A stretch of DNA of 64,000 nt from Paractinoplanes maris (GCF_023544465.1 NZ_JALPVL010000006.1:1-64000); one strand, 5' to 3'; counted from the first letter of the stretch, positions 7,922 to 16,882 are shown. Translations and numbers: made by a program. Notes: a model not told the origin generated them from the sequence alone.

Positions 7922-8931
7922 GAGCGCTCTATCTGGCCGTCGACGGGGGCAACTCCAAGACCGACGTGGTGCTGGGGACGGCCACGGGGGAGGTGCTGGC
8001 GTACGTCCGCGGCGGCACGTCGTCGCCGCACAACATCGGCCTGGCCGGCACGGTCACCGTCCTCGACCAGCTGATCCAGGCCGCGCGGGCCCGGGCCGGG
8101 CTCGCCCCCGGGACGCCGGTCGACGTGGTCGCGGCCTACCTGGCCGGCGCCGACCTGCCGGCCGAGGTGGCGGAGCTGCAGACCGCGCTCACCGCCCGGG
8201 CGTGGGCGCTGGACACCATTGTGGACAACGACTGCTTCGCCCTGCTGCGCTCGGGCACCTCGATGCCCGACGCGGTCACCGTGGTCTGCGGCGCGGGCAC
8301 CAACTGTGCCGGCCGCGCCGCCGACGGCCGTACGGCCCGGTTCGTCGCCCTGGGTCCGATCTCCGGCGACTGGGGCGGTGGCCACGACCTGGCCGAGCAG
8401 ACCCTGCGCCTGGCCGCCCGGGGCGAGGACGGACGCGGCCGGCCGACCGCGCTGAGCGCCGCGGTGGCCGCCCACTTCGAGCGCCCGACAGTCGAGGCGG
8501 TCTCGATCGCCCTGCACCTGGGCGAGATCCCGCGCGACGAGATTCCCCGGCTCTCGCACCTGCTCTTCGAGGTAGCCGCGGCCACCGGCGACGAGGTGGC
8601 GGCCGAGCTGATCACCCGCCAGGCCGAGGAGATCCTGGCCCAGCACCGGGTGGCCGCCACCCGCCTGGACCTGCTGGATCGCCCGCACACGCTGGTGCTG
8701 GGGGGCAGCGTGCTCCGGGCCCAGCACCCGCAGCTGCACGGTCGGGTGGTGGCCGGCGCTCTCGGTCAGGCCCCCAAGGTGGAGATCACCGTGCCGGACA
8801 TCCCGCCGGTCGTCGGCGCGGCTCTGCTCGCCGTGGACGCCCTCGGTCAGTCCGCCGAGGCCGAGGCGCGGCTGCGGGCTGCCCTCGACAACGCGGAACC
8901 CGAGCGCGCCGACCGGCTCATCGCCGGGTGA
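7918..8931 (+). CDS. csnK: BadF/BadG-type sugar kinase, CsnK-like
   Basis: ASKHA-fold kinase of the N-acetylglucosamine/glucosamine kinase (BadF/BadG/BcrA) family. The 337-aa product has the phosphate-1 loop VDGGNSKT, VCGAGTNCAG in the phosphate-2 region and LGGSV near the adenosine site. It probably phosphorylates glucosamine released by the GH4 enzyme, feeding glucosamine-6-phosphate to metabolism. It is the last gene of the operon and overlaps the GH4 gene by 4 bp. Its final codons (DRLIAG) fall in the first copy of a 17-bp tandem repeat that extends into the intergenic gap. Confidence 0.85.
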   Translation: MRALYLAVDGGNSKTDVVLGTATGEVLAYVRGGTSSPHNIGLAGTVTVLDQLIQAARARAGLAPGTPVDVVAAYLAGADLPAEVAELQTALTARAWALDTIVDNDCFALLRSGTSMPDAVTVVCGAGTNCAGRAADGRTARFVALGPISGDWGGGHDLAEQTLRLAARGEDGRGRPTALSAAVAAHFERPTVEAVSIALHLGEIPRDEIPRLSHLLFEVAAATGDEVAAELITRQAEEILAQHRVAATRLDLLDRPHTLVLGGSVLRAQHPQLHGRVVAGALGQAPKVEITVPDIPPVVGAALLAVDALGQSAEAEARLRAALDNAEPERADRLIAG

Positions 8932-9025
8932 GCACGCGGCGGCCGGCTCATCGCGGCGGCCGGCTCATCGCGGCGGCCGGCTCATCGCGGCGGCCGGCTC
9001 ATCGCGGCGGCCGGCTCATCGCCGG
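8911..9025. repeat. 17-bp tandem repeat between two convergent genes
   Basis: Five head-to-tail copies of a 17-bp unit (GGCCGGCTCATCGCGGC) fill 8941-9025. A sixth related copy (8911-8927) forms the end of csnK, and the last copy holds the stop codon of the leftward TPR gene. A 23-bp segment spanning csnK's stop (8913-8935) recurs exactly at 9011-9033. GCCGGC palindromes in each unit could form small hairpins and act as a two-way transcription end. Confidence 0.9.
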
Positions 9026-10197
9026 GTGAGCACCAGCAGTTCGGCCACCGCGGCCAGGACCATGGCGGCGACCAGCGACACGATGCCGCCGACCACCGCA
9101 TAGACGACCAGGACCAAGGGGGCGACGAAGCCGATGTAGGCCGCCCCGGCCAGCGGACGGTTGTGGGCCCGTAGCCGGCTCAGGGCCGCGCCGACCGGCT
9201 CGGGCACCGTCCGCCGGAGCCCGATGAGGAGGCCGATCACGATCAGCACGCCCACCAGACCGGCCCAGACCTGCGAGATCCCGTCGCTGGAGAGCGTCAT
9301 GAGCCCAGCCATGACACCGGCGATCAAGGTGGCGTTGGCGCCGTAGACCACTGCCTGACGCACCGCGGCGGCCGACGGCTCGGACGGGTCGAGCACCGGG
9401 CCCGACGGCTTGCTGATCGACGGCTCGGCGGCCCAGCTGCCCGAGCCGCGCTGGGGCTCCTCTTTCGGCTCGGGCCGGTCGGGTGCCTGGTAGGCCCGCG
9501 GGAACGGCTCGGGGTAGTCGCCCACCTGCTCCTCCCGCACGTCCGGCTCGGCCTGGGCCTGAGCCGACAGCGTCGCCTCGTCGGCCAGTGCCTCGAGAGC
9601 CTTGGCCCAGCGCCGGCGTTCGAATCGGACGATGCCCATGTCGTGCTGGGCGTCCCCGATCGCCGGGTCGAGATCAAGAGATTGCGTGTACGCCCGCTGG
9701 GCCAGATCGAACAGCCGGAGCCGAGCCGCCACGACCGCCAGGACCAGATGCGCCTCGGCGTCGGCGGGCGCGATCCGCACCGCGTTCCAGGCCGCGTTCA
9801 GGGCCTCCTGGCCGTTACGCGACTCGCTGAGCAGAGCCGCGCCCGTCCGCTGGGCATACGCGTCGGCCGGCCACTGCGCGAGGATCCCCGAGGCCACCCG
9901 GGCGGCGTCGCCGTATTTCTGGCTGTCGGTGAGCGCCATGGCCCGGACGACCAGGTTGGTGATGGTGTCGGGGGCGGCCGCCACGGCTTTCTCGGCGGCG
10001 CGCAGGGCCTCGGCCGGTTGCTCGGCGGCCAGGTGGATGCGGGCCAGCGTGGCCAGCAGGCCGGGTTCATCGGGCGCGGCCGTCAGACCCGCGGCGACCT
10101 CCTGGGCGGCCTCGTCATACCGTCCGAGGTCGGCGAGCAGGAGAGCACGCTGGCGGTATTCCTCCGGCGTGGTCTCTGGTTCCAGGGGCGCGGCCAC
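9016..10197 (-). CDS. TPR-repeat membrane protein
   Basis: The 393-aa protein has about five tetratricopeptide-like helical repeats over residues 10-200 (for example YRQRALLLADLGRYDEAAQE). A charged Pro/Glu-rich linker follows, and the C-terminal third holds four predicted membrane segments. TPR domains usually scaffold protein complexes; the partner is unknown. The start is GTG 10197, because TACGCT lies exactly six bases upstream, fitting a leaderless transcript, and the sequence further upstream is low-complexity GC. Its last codons lie in the 17-bp tandem repeat shared with csnK. Confidence 0.75.
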   Translation of the reverse strand: MAAPLEPETTPEEYRQRALLLADLGRYDEAAQEVAAGLTAAPDEPGLLATLARIHLAAEQPAEALRAAEKAVAAAPDTITNLVVRAMALTDSQKYGDAARVASGILAQWPADAYAQRTGAALLSESRNGQEALNAAWNAVRIAPADAEAHLVLAVVAARLRLFDLAQRAYTQSLDLDPAIGDAQHDMGIVRFERRRWAKALEALADEATLSAQAQAEPDVREEQVGDYPEPFPRAYQAPDRPEPKEEPQRGSGSWAAEPSISKPSGPVLDPSEPSAAAVRQAVVYGANATLIAGVMAGLMTLSSDGISQVWAGLVGVLIVIGLLIGLRRTVPEPVGAALSRLRAHNRPLAGAAYIGFVAPLVLVVYAVVGGIVSLVAAMVLAAVAELLVLTRR

Positions 10198-10203
10198 ACT
10201 TCG

Positions 10204-10209
10204 AGCGTA
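10204..10209 (-). promoter_or_regulatory. -10 element of leaderless TPR gene
   Basis: TACGCT on the minus strand ends exactly six bases before GTG 10197, so transcription should begin at or next to the start codon. Confidence 0.5.
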
Positions 10210-10549
10210 GGCGCTACCACGAAATAGCGTGTCCCGGGGTGAGCCGCGTCCGTCAGCCGCCCGTGGCGAGCGGTCACCAGCCCTGTCCGCCGGGCCGCGA
10301 GGTCGCCGAATCGCCGGGCCGCGAGACCGCCGGGCTCGCCGGGTCGCGATGCCGGCGACGAACAGCACGGGCGACAGCGTGCGCGGTCGCCGGGCCGCCG
10401 GGCCGCCGGGCCGGGGGCTCGCCCGGTCGCCGGGCTCGCCGGGCCGCGGGGGCGCGGGGCCGGGGGGGCGCGGGGCCGGGGGGCGCGGGGCCGGGGGTCG
10501 CGGGGTTGCGGGGCCGGGGCCGCCGGGTCGCCGGGGCCGTCGGCCGCGC
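10210..10549. repeat. Extremely GC-rich low-complexity intergenic block
   Basis: No credible gene lies between ispF and the TPR gene. From about 10370 the plus strand is made of GCCGGGCCG-type repeats. Between about 10445 and 10520 there are three to four imperfect copies of a unit near GGGGCGCGGGGCCGG. These contain many runs of three to seven G and could form G-quadruplex DNA on the plus strand. Long frames through this block encode only Gly/Arg/Pro-rich peptides and are not believable genes. Confidence 0.7.
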
Positions 10550-11023
10550 TCAGTCGCGGGTGATCAGGGCGATGGCTGTTGCGGCGAGGCCCTCGCCACG
10601 GCCGGTCAGTCCCAGGCCGTCGGTCGTGGTGCCGGAGACGGTGACCGGCGCACCCACCGCGCCGGAGAGCACGTCCTGGGCCTCGGTGCGGCGCTTGCCG
10701 ATCTTGGGATGATTGCCGATCACCTGGATCGAGACGTTCACGATCTCGAACGATGCCGCCCGCACGAGCCGCGCCGTCTCGGTCAGCAGGGCCACACCCG
10801 AGGCACCCGCCCACTCGGGCCGCGACGTGCCGAAATTACTGCCGAGATCACCCAGCCCCGATGCCCCGAACAACGCGTCGCAGGCCGCGTGCGCCGCCAC
10901 GTCGGCGTCGGAGTGCCCGGCCAGCCCGGTCTCCCCCGGCCACAGCAACCCCGCCACCCAGCAGGGCCGCCCCGGCTCGAAGGCGTGCACATCCGTCCCG
11001 ATCCCGACCCGCTGGTTGATCAC
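10550..11023 (-). CDS. ispF: 2-C-methyl-D-erythritol 2,4-cyclodiphosphate synthase
   Basis: MEP-pathway enzyme that converts CDP-methylerythritol 2-phosphate to the cyclodiphosphate with release of CMP. The 157-aa product has the usual length and hallmarks: GIGTDVHAF (metal-binding Asp and His), GHSDADV, and [18 protein letters not shown] near the C-terminus. It starts at GTG 11023, nine bases after the ispD stop, so the two are co-transcribed, as in many actinobacteria. Confidence 0.95.
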   Translation of the reverse strand: MINQRVGIGTDVHAFEPGRPCWVAGLLWPGETGLAGHSDADVAAHAACDALFGASGLGDLGSNFGTSRPEWAGASGVALLTETARLVRAASFEIVNVSIQVIGNHPKIGKRRTEAQDVLSGAVGAPVTVSGTTTDGLGLTGRGEGLAATAIALITRD

Positions 11024-11032
11024 GCGGTCAGG

Positions 11033-11728
11033 TTACTGGGGCAGGTGCAGGAGGGCCTCGGCCAGGATCAGATCGAGCGGACGAGTGATCTTCATCGACA
11101 GGTCGGAGCCGGGAACGCAGGTGACCGGGAGCCCGGCTTTCTCGACCAGGCCGGCGTCGTCGGTCAGCGGGTCGGCCGCGGCCGCGTGGGCCTCGGCCAG
11201 CACGCTGTGGCGGAAGCCCTGCGGAGTCTGCACGCTGCGCAGCACCGAGCGGTCGACCGTGCCCAGCACGGTCTCGTCAGGGGTGACTTCCTTGATGGTG
11301 TCGACCACGGGCAGCACCGGGATGACCGCGGGATGCCCCGCGCGCACGGCCGCCGCCACCGACTCGATCACCGCGGGCGGGGTCAGAGCACGAGCAGCGT
11401 CGTGGACGAGCACGATGCCGACCTCGGGCGGCACGACGGCCAGAGCCCGGGAGACGGATTCCTGTCGCTCGGCCCCGCCGGCCACCACGGTGACCGGCGC
11501 GACCGGCGCCAGAAGTGCACGAACCGCCTCGATCTCGGCCGTCGGAGCGGCGACCACGATGAGACGGACCGACGGGGAGGCGGCCACCCGGCGAACCGCG
11601 TGGACGAGCAGCGGTTCCCCGGCGAGCAGGCGCAGAGCCTTGGGTCCGCCGGGACCGAGCCGTAGGCCGGCACCCGCCGCAGGAACCAGGACCGCGACGT
11701 CACCGCGGGCATTGAGCTTCGCGGTCAC
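11033..11728 (-). CDS. ispD: 2-C-methyl-D-erythritol 4-phosphate cytidylyltransferase
   Basis: MEP-pathway enzyme that joins CTP and methylerythritol 4-phosphate. The 231-aa product carries the nucleotide-binding start VPAAGAGLRLGPGGPKAL, the VHDAARAL motif and LTDDAGLVE, all typical of IspD. The frame is open much further upstream, but GTG 11728 has ACAGGA before it and starts right at the domain. It sits between carD and ispF on the same strand. Confidence 0.94.
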   Translation of the reverse strand: MTAKLNARGDVAVLVPAAGAGLRLGPGGPKALRLLAGEPLLVHAVRRVAASPSVRLIVVAAPTAEIEAVRALLAPVAPVTVVAGGAERQESVSRALAVVPPEVGIVLVHDAARALTPPAVIESVAAAVRAGHPAVIPVLPVVDTIKEVTPDETVLGTVDRSVLRSVQTPQGFRHSVLAEAHAAAADPLTDDAGLVEKAGLPVTCVPGSDLSMKITRPLDLILAEALLHLPQ

Positions 11729-11762
11729 GTCGCGGTCCTGTGGTTCAAGGTGGGGGTGTGGA

Positions 11763-12248
11763 TCAGGCCTCGGTGAGGACCTTGTCGAGGAGAACCTCAG
11801 CCTCGTCCTTGGTGCTCTTTTCCGCCAGAGCGACCTCACCGACCAGGATGTCGCGAGCCTTCGCGAGCATGCGCTTCTCTCCGGCCGAGAGACCACGCTC
11901 GCGCTCACGACGCCACAGGTCACGAACAACCTCGGCAACCTTGAGAGGATTGCCGGAGGCAAGCTTCTCGAGGTTGGCCTTGTAACGCCGCGACCAGTTG
12001 GTCGGCTCCTCGGTGTGCGGAGCGCGGAGGACGTCGAAGACCTTGCCCAGGCCCTCCTCGCCAACCACTTCGCGCACGCCGACGATCTCGGCGTTCTCAG
12101 CGGGCACCCGCACGGTCAGATCGCCCTGAGCGACGCGCAGCACGAGATACTGCTTTTCTTCGCCCTTGATGACCCTTGTTTCGATTGCCTCGATGAGTGC
12201 GGCCCCGTGGTGGGGGTAAACAACGGTCTCGCCGACACTGAAAACCAT
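11763..12248 (-). CDS. carD: CarD-family RNA polymerase-binding transcription regulator
   Basis: Essential actinobacterial regulator that binds the RNA polymerase beta subunit and stabilises open promoter complexes, notably at rRNA promoters. The 161-aa product starts [15 protein letters not shown], the Tudor-like RNAP-interaction domain. It continues into the helical DNA-binding domain with NWSRRYKAN, whose Trp is the conserved residue that wedges the promoter in mycobacterial CarD. GAAAGGGG precedes the ATG. It heads the carD-ispD-ispF unit; the gap to ispD is 34 bp. Confidence 0.95.
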   Translation of the reverse strand: MVFSVGETVVYPHHGAALIEAIETRVIKGEEKQYLVLRVAQGDLTVRVPAENAEIVGVREVVGEEGLGKVFDVLRAPHTEEPTNWSRRYKANLEKLASGNPLKVAEVVRDLWRRERERGLSAGEKRMLAKARDILVGEVALAEKSTKDEAEVLLDKVLTEA

Positions 12249-12584
12249 AGGTTCGAAGCCCCTTTCGCTGTGTCTAGGGTAACACGCTCAGGCAGCTATG
12301 TCCTGCCCAGCCGGTCACTGTTAGTGCAGCTCAGAGGCCCTGTGATGGGCGTTTCTGCGGCTTGACAGACGGGCCGGGAGCTGCCTCAGTGACGCTGGGT
12401 GATCGTTTGGTGACGGCAATAGCGTGCGAGTCGGATATTTCGCACCTACGGCGTTTGTGAGGTCAAGCTTATCGCTAAGGTCCGGAAGCGCGCACTACTG
12501 GCGGTCGGGGCCCGGGTGAGGAAGGCTGGGGTGCAAGGTCCCCGACCGAAGAGCGACTGGGTCGGCCCGGGGGGAGGGTGAGTC
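12249..12584. other. Intergenic region between divergent carD and a membrane-protein gene
   Basis: I see no coding frame or structured RNA in these 336 bases. They must hold both divergent promoters. A TTGACA (12362-12367) is present on the plus strand, but no matching -10 lies at the right distance. The rightward gene has a strong GGGGGGAGGG ribosome-binding site just before its ATG. Confidence 0.5.
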
Positions 12585-13355
12585 ATGGCTGGTGCGAGCG
12601 ACAACGGCGGATGGTCGTCGGATGGCGGTTCGCCCGACGATCTGCCCGACCTGCCCGAGGAGTGGGGCGTCATCGTCATCCCGGACGACTTGTCCGAGCT
12701 GTCCGACGAGGTCGACGCCATCCGGGCCGAGTTGCGCCTGTCCGATCCACCGACCCGCTGGCAGCGGTTCCTGCGCCGGCCCGCGATGCGCCGGGTGCGC
12801 CGGGTCGCCACCACCGCGCTGCGGGCCCCGGTCCTGATCATCTCGCTCGCCGTGCTGGTCACCGTGGCCAGCCTCTTCGCCTCGGCGTGGCCCGGCCCGC
12901 CTCGCCAGCCGGTGGTCCAGCGCACAGCCACCTCGAGCCCTGAGCGCGCCACGACCCTGCCCGCGCTCGAACTGCTGGCGTCCGACGGCCAGACGGTTCC
13001 GCTGCGGGGCCGGCTACCGGCGGTCATCCTGCTGGTCGACGGGTGCGACTGCACCGGGCTGATCTCCGACACGATCGACGCGGTCGGCCCCGAGATCGCC
13101 GTGATCACCGTGACCGCCGCGACGGCTTCGGCGTCCGCCGCCGGCACCCCGCCGACCGGCGCCACGCCCCCGGCCAACGGCAAGACCGTGCGCATGCTCA
13201 ACGACCCGGCCGGCAGCCTGCGCGACCACCTGCGCCTCACCGCCCCCGACACCACGGCCGCCGCCGTGCTGGTCGACCGCCGCACCAACATCATCCGCGT
13301 GGTCCCGCGCACGCTCTCGATCGAAGACTTCCGCTCCGACCTGGCCCGGCTCTGA
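12585..13355 (+). CDS. Membrane-anchored protein with possible thioredoxin-like external domain
   Basis: The 256-aa protein has an acidic cytoplasmic N-terminus (about 1-65), a basic stretch, one membrane segment (about 82-103) and an external domain. The segment PAVILLVDGCDCTGL followed by VGPEIAVITV and a late LVDRRTNIIRVV strand resembles a thioredoxin/AhpC fold with a CxC pair instead of CxxC. This is weak evidence for redox function. A strong GGGGGGAGGG site precedes ATG 12585. I do not recognise a named family. Confidence 0.6.
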   Translation: MAGASDNGGWSSDGGSPDDLPDLPEEWGVIVIPDDLSELSDEVDAIRAELRLSDPPTRWQRFLRRPAMRRVRRVATTALRAPVLIISLAVLVTVASLFASAWPGPPRQPVVQRTATSSPERATTLPALELLASDGQTVPLRGRLPAVILLVDGCDCTGLISDTIDAVGPEIAVITVTAATASASAAGTPPTGATPPANGKTVRMLNDPAGSLRDHLRLTAPDTTAAAVLVDRRTNIIRVVPRTLSIEDFRSDLARL

Positions 13356-13437
13356 CCCCTGGCCCGGTCCTCGCCGATCAGACCGGGCGGCGGCTGGGTT
13401 GGGCGGCGGCTCGCGCCCCGGGGATCGGCAGGGGGCG

Positions 13438-13896
13438 TCAGCTGACGACGCGCTGCAGGGAGTAGCGGAAGACGACCGGGCCGACGTCGCCGACCACGAC
13501 GTGCAGGCGCATCGCGTCGCCCAGGCCGACCTTGAAGCTGTCGGGCGCGCGGTCTTCCGAGCAGCGCAGGCCCAGACCCGAGTCGCGGCCGGTCTGGCTG
13601 AGGCTGACCCGCACGAACGATTCCGGTCCACCGCGACAGATCAGCGACACCTGGTATTCGCCCGTCTCGACGGAGGTCTCGAAGGACTGGTCGACGCCCG
13701 CCTGAAGCGTCATCGTGCTCGCGTCGGCCTGGGTGTCGGAGTCGGGCAGCTCCCGCTCCACGGCCGCCCGCCACGCCTCGACCTCGTCGTTGCCGCGGTC
13801 GGGCGGGGCGGACAGGAACCACCAGGTCGCCCCGCCGGCGACCAGCAGCGCGGCCGCCGCATAGAGCACCGCGCCGCGTTCCCGCTCACCTCTCAC
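13438..13896 (-). CDS. Small membrane-anchored protein of unknown function
   Basis: The 152-aa protein has one N-terminal membrane segment (about residues 9-30, with a WW pair) and a mostly beta external part with two Cys residues (LICRGG, LRCSED). It starts at GTG 13896, overlapping the stop of the type III PKS gene by four bases (GTGA). It is therefore translationally coupled to the polyketide cluster and may belong to it functionally, for example in handling the lipid product. I recognise no family. Confidence 0.6.
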   Translation of the reverse strand: MRGERERGAVLYAAAALLVAGGATWWFLSAPPDRGNDEVEAWRAAVERELPDSDTQADASTMTLQAGVDQSFETSVETGEYQVSLICRGGPESFVRVSLSQTGRDSGLGLRCSEDRAPDSFKVGLGDAMRLHVVVGDVGPVVFRYSLQRVVS

Positions 13897-14954
13897 ATCG
13901 TGACTGTAGAGGCCTCGAGCAGCGTCCCGTAGAGCGTGAGCCCGGGCCCGAAGGCCAGCATCACCACCCGTCGCGGCGGGTGAGCCCGGCGGCGCAACGC
14001 GTCGAGCACCAGCAACACGGTCGGCGACGAGCAGTTCCCGTACGCCGAGAGGACGCCCCGGGACGCGTCGAGCGCCTCGTCATCGAGACCGAGTTGTTGC
14101 TGAACGACGTCCAGAATCTTGGGGCCGCCCGGGTGGATCGCCCAGCCGTCGACCTCGCCGATGCTCAGCCCATGCCGGCCCAGCAGATCATCGACCAGTT
14201 TGCGGACGTGCAGCTCGAGCACCGCGGGCACACGGGGCGACAGCCCCATGCGGAAGCCCAGGTCGGTCACCTCCCACGTCATGTGGTCGGCCGTGGTGGT
14301 GTCGGTGACCGCGGTGACGTCGCACAGGGTGTAACCCGGACCGTCCGGGGTGAGCACCACCGCGGCCGCGGCGTCGGAGAAGAGCGCGTGCGACACGATC
14401 TGCTGGAGGTCGGTCCGGGTGCTCGCCGGCTGCAGGTGCAGGCTGGTCAGCTCGGCGCAGAGCAGCAGCGCCGGCCGGCCCCGGGCGACCACGAAGTCGG
14501 CCACTGAACCGAGCCCGGGCAGCGCCGCGTAGCAGCCCATGTGCCCGATGAAGAGCCGCTGCACGGTCGGCGACATGCCCAGGTCGCGAGCGAGCAGGAT
14601 GTCCAGGCCCGGAGTGGCGTAGCCGGTGCAGGAGCAGACCGCGAAGAGGCCGAGCTCGTCGGCCCGGACGCCGGCGTCGGTCAGGGCCCGCTCCACCGCC
14701 TCCTTGCCGAGCGGCACGGCCTCGACCTGGTAGCGGCGCATGCGCTGCTCGGTCGACCACTCCGAGACGTCCTCGAGCAGGGGGCTGACCGCCGCCTGCC
14801 GGGTGCGCACGCCGGAGTTGGCGAAGATCCGCTTGCCGAGCGCGCGCTTCTCGGGGGTGTAGTGCTTCGCGAAGAAGCCTTCCCATAGTTCGTCCTGCAC
14901 GGCAGGCGGCGGCAGAGCTGTTCCCAGCCCTGCGATGGTCGCGTAGCGATTCAC
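13893..14954 (-). CDS. Type III polyketide synthase
   Basis: Chalcone-synthase-fold enzyme that extends a fatty acyl starter with malonyl units to a resorcinol or pyrone. The 353-aa product has the catalytic triad C141 (IGHMGCYAALPG), H274 (WAIHPGGPKI) and N307 (AYGNCSSPTVL), plus the C-terminal GFGPG-like loop AFGPGLT. Start is GTG 14954. Neighbours on the same transcript are an acyl-CoA-dehydrogenase-like enzyme and a methyltransferase, with a UbiA prenyltransferase divergent. This matches in content the agq cluster of Actinoplanes missouriensis, which makes prenylated methoxyhydroquinones from alkylresorcinols. The exact product here is inferred. Confidence 0.9.
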   Translation of the reverse strand: MNRYATIAGLGTALPPPAVQDELWEGFFAKHYTPEKRALGKRIFANSGVRTRQAAVSPLLEDVSEWSTEQRMRRYQVEAVPLGKEAVERALTDAGVRADELGLFAVCSCTGYATPGLDILLARDLGMSPTVQRLFIGHMGCYAALPGLGSVADFVVARGRPALLLCAELTSLHLQPASTRTDLQQIVSHALFSDAAAAVVLTPDGPGYTLCDVTAVTDTTTADHMTWEVTDLGFRMGLSPRVPAVLELHVRKLVDDLLGRHGLSIGEVDGWAIHPGGPKILDVVQQQLGLDDEALDASRGVLSAYGNCSSPTVLLVLDALRRRAHPPRRVVMLAFGPGLTLYGTLLEASTVTM

Positions 14955-15005
14955 TTGTGCCTCCCCGGCCTGAACCCCGCCGCCCCTGCCCTGATCGATA
15001 CAGCG

Positions 15006-16160
15006 TTACCAGCGCGGCGCTGAGCCTTCCGAATCCGCGTCGCCGCCGAGGGCATCTACCCCCAGCCAATCGGCACACACATCACTGGTAGCCGGTTGTA
15101 GTGATCCGGCTCTCGCGTCCCGATAGAGACGCTCCAGCGGGTGGCCGCGGCGCATCGCGGACGTGCCCGCCGCCTCCAGCATCGAGGCGGCCACCTCGGC
15201 CGCGGTCGTGCCGGCCAGCAGCTTGGCCCGCCACACCCAGCGGTTGGTCTCGGCCTCGCCGGGCTGCTCGTCGACCCGGCGGGCGGCCTCCAGGACGGCC
15301 AGGTGGGCCGCGGCGACGGCGGCGTCGGCCCGGCCGATCCGCGACCGGATGGCCGGCAGGTGGCCGAGCTTGCGCTCGTTGACGTGCTCGACGGCGGCGT
15401 CGACCGCGGCCCGGGCCACCCCGACGTAGACGGCGGCGTAGCTGGCCACCATCCAGTGCGGGGCCAGCTGGGCCACGACCAGGGCCAGGCCCTCGACCCC
15501 GCCCAGCAGGGCGCCGGCCGGGACGGTGACGTCGACGTGCAGGTCGTGCGAACCGGTGGCCCGCATGCCGAGCGCGTCCCACGTCTCTTCCACGCGCAGA
15601 CCTTCACCGGCGGGCACGAGGAACTGCGAGACCTGGCTGGGGTCGGCGACGCTGCGCGCGGCGACCAGGTAGGCGTCCGCGTGCCCGGCCCCGGAGCAGA
15701 ACGTCTTGGAGCCGCGGATCCGGTAGCCCCCGTCGACGGCCTCGTAGGAGGTGGTGAGCTGGGACAGGCGGGAGCCGGCGCCGCGCTCGCTCATCGCCAC
15801 CGCGTACCACTTGCCGTCGGCCGCCGCCCGGAGCGCGTCGTCGCGGGCCTGGAGGGCCTCGGGCGGCAGACCCAGGGCGTCGGCCAGCTCGTCGGTGACG
15901 CCGGCCAGGGCGCCGGTCACCGAGGCGTGCATGTTGAAGATCAAGGCGGTGGCGCCGTTGCCCCGGGCCAGCTCGTGCGCGGTCGCCGCGTACTCGGCGA
16001 AGCTCGCGCCGGAACCACCCAGCCGGGCCGGGACCATCAGGCCGAACAGGCCCGCGTCGCGCAGGTCGGCGAAGTCGTCGGCCGGAAAGCTGCCCTCCCG
16101 ATCGTGGGTGGCGGCGCGGGCCGCGAACCGGGGCGCGAGCCGGCGGGCTTCCGTGGTCAT
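15006..16160 (-). CDS. Acyl-CoA-dehydrogenase-fold flavoprotein, probable hydroxylase
   Basis: The 384-aa protein follows the acyl-CoA dehydrogenase fold throughout: FADLRDAGLFGLMVP, AMSERGAGSRLSQ, a central beta domain, and the C-terminal helix with RLYRDARAGSLQPATSD. At the end of that helix most true dehydrogenases have a catalytic Glu (as in IYEGTNEI); here the segment reads SLQPATSD, without it. Together with the gene context this favours a flavin-dependent monooxygenase (group D) hydroxylating the polyketide ring. A role in starter-acyl desaturation is the alternative. It overlaps the methyltransferase gene by 4 bp and lies 51 bp before the PKS. Confidence 0.8.
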   Translation of the reverse strand: MTTEARRLAPRFAARAATHDREGSFPADDFADLRDAGLFGLMVPARLGGSGASFAEYAATAHELARGNGATALIFNMHASVTGALAGVTDELADALGLPPEALQARDDALRAAADGKWYAVAMSERGAGSRLSQLTTSYEAVDGGYRIRGSKTFCSGAGHADAYLVAARSVADPSQVSQFLVPAGEGLRVEETWDALGMRATGSHDLHVDVTVPAGALLGGVEGLALVVAQLAPHWMVASYAAVYVGVARAAVDAAVEHVNERKLGHLPAIRSRIGRADAAVAAAHLAVLEAARRVDEQPGEAETNRWVWRAKLLAGTTAAEVAASMLEAAGTSAMRRGHPLERLYRDARAGSLQPATSDVCADWLGVDALGGDADSEGSAPRW

Positions 16161-16882
16161 GCGTACTCCTCTGCCTTGCGGCCGCGGCCCTGATAGAGGA
16201 CGGCGGTGGAGCGGGTGGGGACGATCCGGCCCAGGGGACGGCCGTTGGGCTCTCGGCGCGGTCCGAGCCAGCGCAGCAGTCCGGGCATGCTCGGCCGGGC
16301 GCCGCGCACCTCCAGCCGTACGCCGTGGGAAGCGCACTCCGCGGTCAGCCGGCGCGGATCGACGAAGAGCGCGGGATCGTGGAGCCCCACCGGGGCGAGG
16401 CCGATCAGCTCGCCCAGGGTGACCGTCACGAAGCGGCTGAGCGGGTTGTCGTTGACGGTGTCGAGCACGAGCAGCCCGCCCGGCTTGAGCACCCGGCACA
16501 GCTCGGCGACGGTGCCCGGCAGGTCGGTGACGTGCTCGAGGATCTCGCCGGCGGCCACCACCTCGGCCGAACCGGTGGCCAGCGGCAGCGCCGTCACGTC
16601 GGCCCGGACCGGCCGGACCCCGCGGGTGGCCGCGTGGGTCAGCCCCGACGCGCGCAGGTCGACGCCGATGTGCCGATAGCCCTTGCCGGCCACATGCGGG
16701 GCGAGCAGGCCCCCGCCGCAGCCGGCGTCGACGAGCACCGCCCCCGCGAACGGCGCCGGCGGGATCAGCCGGGCGCGGGCCTCGGCCAGCCAGTGCAGCA
16801 GTTCGAAGTCGCCGCCCGGGCGCCACCACTCGCCCGCCAGGTCGTCGTACTGACGCGGGTCGTTACGCGGCATCGACGGCAT
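16157..16882 (-). CDS. UbiG-like SAM-dependent methyltransferase
   Basis: Class I methyltransferase of 241 aa, with SAM-binding motif VLVDAGCGGGLL, acidic strand end HIGVDLRA, motif II region SAEVVAAGEILEHV and RVLKPGGLLVL. It resembles UbiG-type quinone O-methyltransferases. It probably methylates a phenolic hydroxyl of the type III PKS product. The start is placed at ATG 16882 (or 16873). Earlier in-frame codons would run into the divergent UbiA gene. It is first in the leftward operon. Confidence 0.85.
   Translation of the reverse strand: MPSMPRNDPRQYDDLAGEWWRPGGDFELLHWLAEARARLIPPAPFAGAVLVDAGCGGGLLAPHVAGKGYRHIGVDLRASGLTHAATRGVRPVRADVTALPLATGSAEVVAAGEILEHVTDLPGTVAELCRVLKPGGLLVLDTVNDNPLSRFVTVTLGELIGLAPVGLHDPALFVDPRRLTAECASHGVRLEVRGARPSMPGLLRWLGPRREPNGRPLGRIVPTRSTAVLYQGRGRKAEEYA

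Noticed and set aside
10083-11665. Long open frames on both strands across the GC-rich block and over ispF/ispD
   Set aside because: Products are Arg/Gly/Pro-rich overlaps of well-supported genes on the other strand or of repeat DNA; an artefact of high GC.
12246-12270. GGTTCGAAGCC resembling a tRNA T-arm upstream of carD
   Set aside because: No acceptor stem, D-arm or anticodon arm can be drawn around it; it lies in the carD leader.
13338-13375. Possible fifth 3'-end duplication after the gene ending at 13355
   Set aside because: Only a short CCTGGCCCGG recurs after the stop; too brief to separate from chance in GC-rich DNA.
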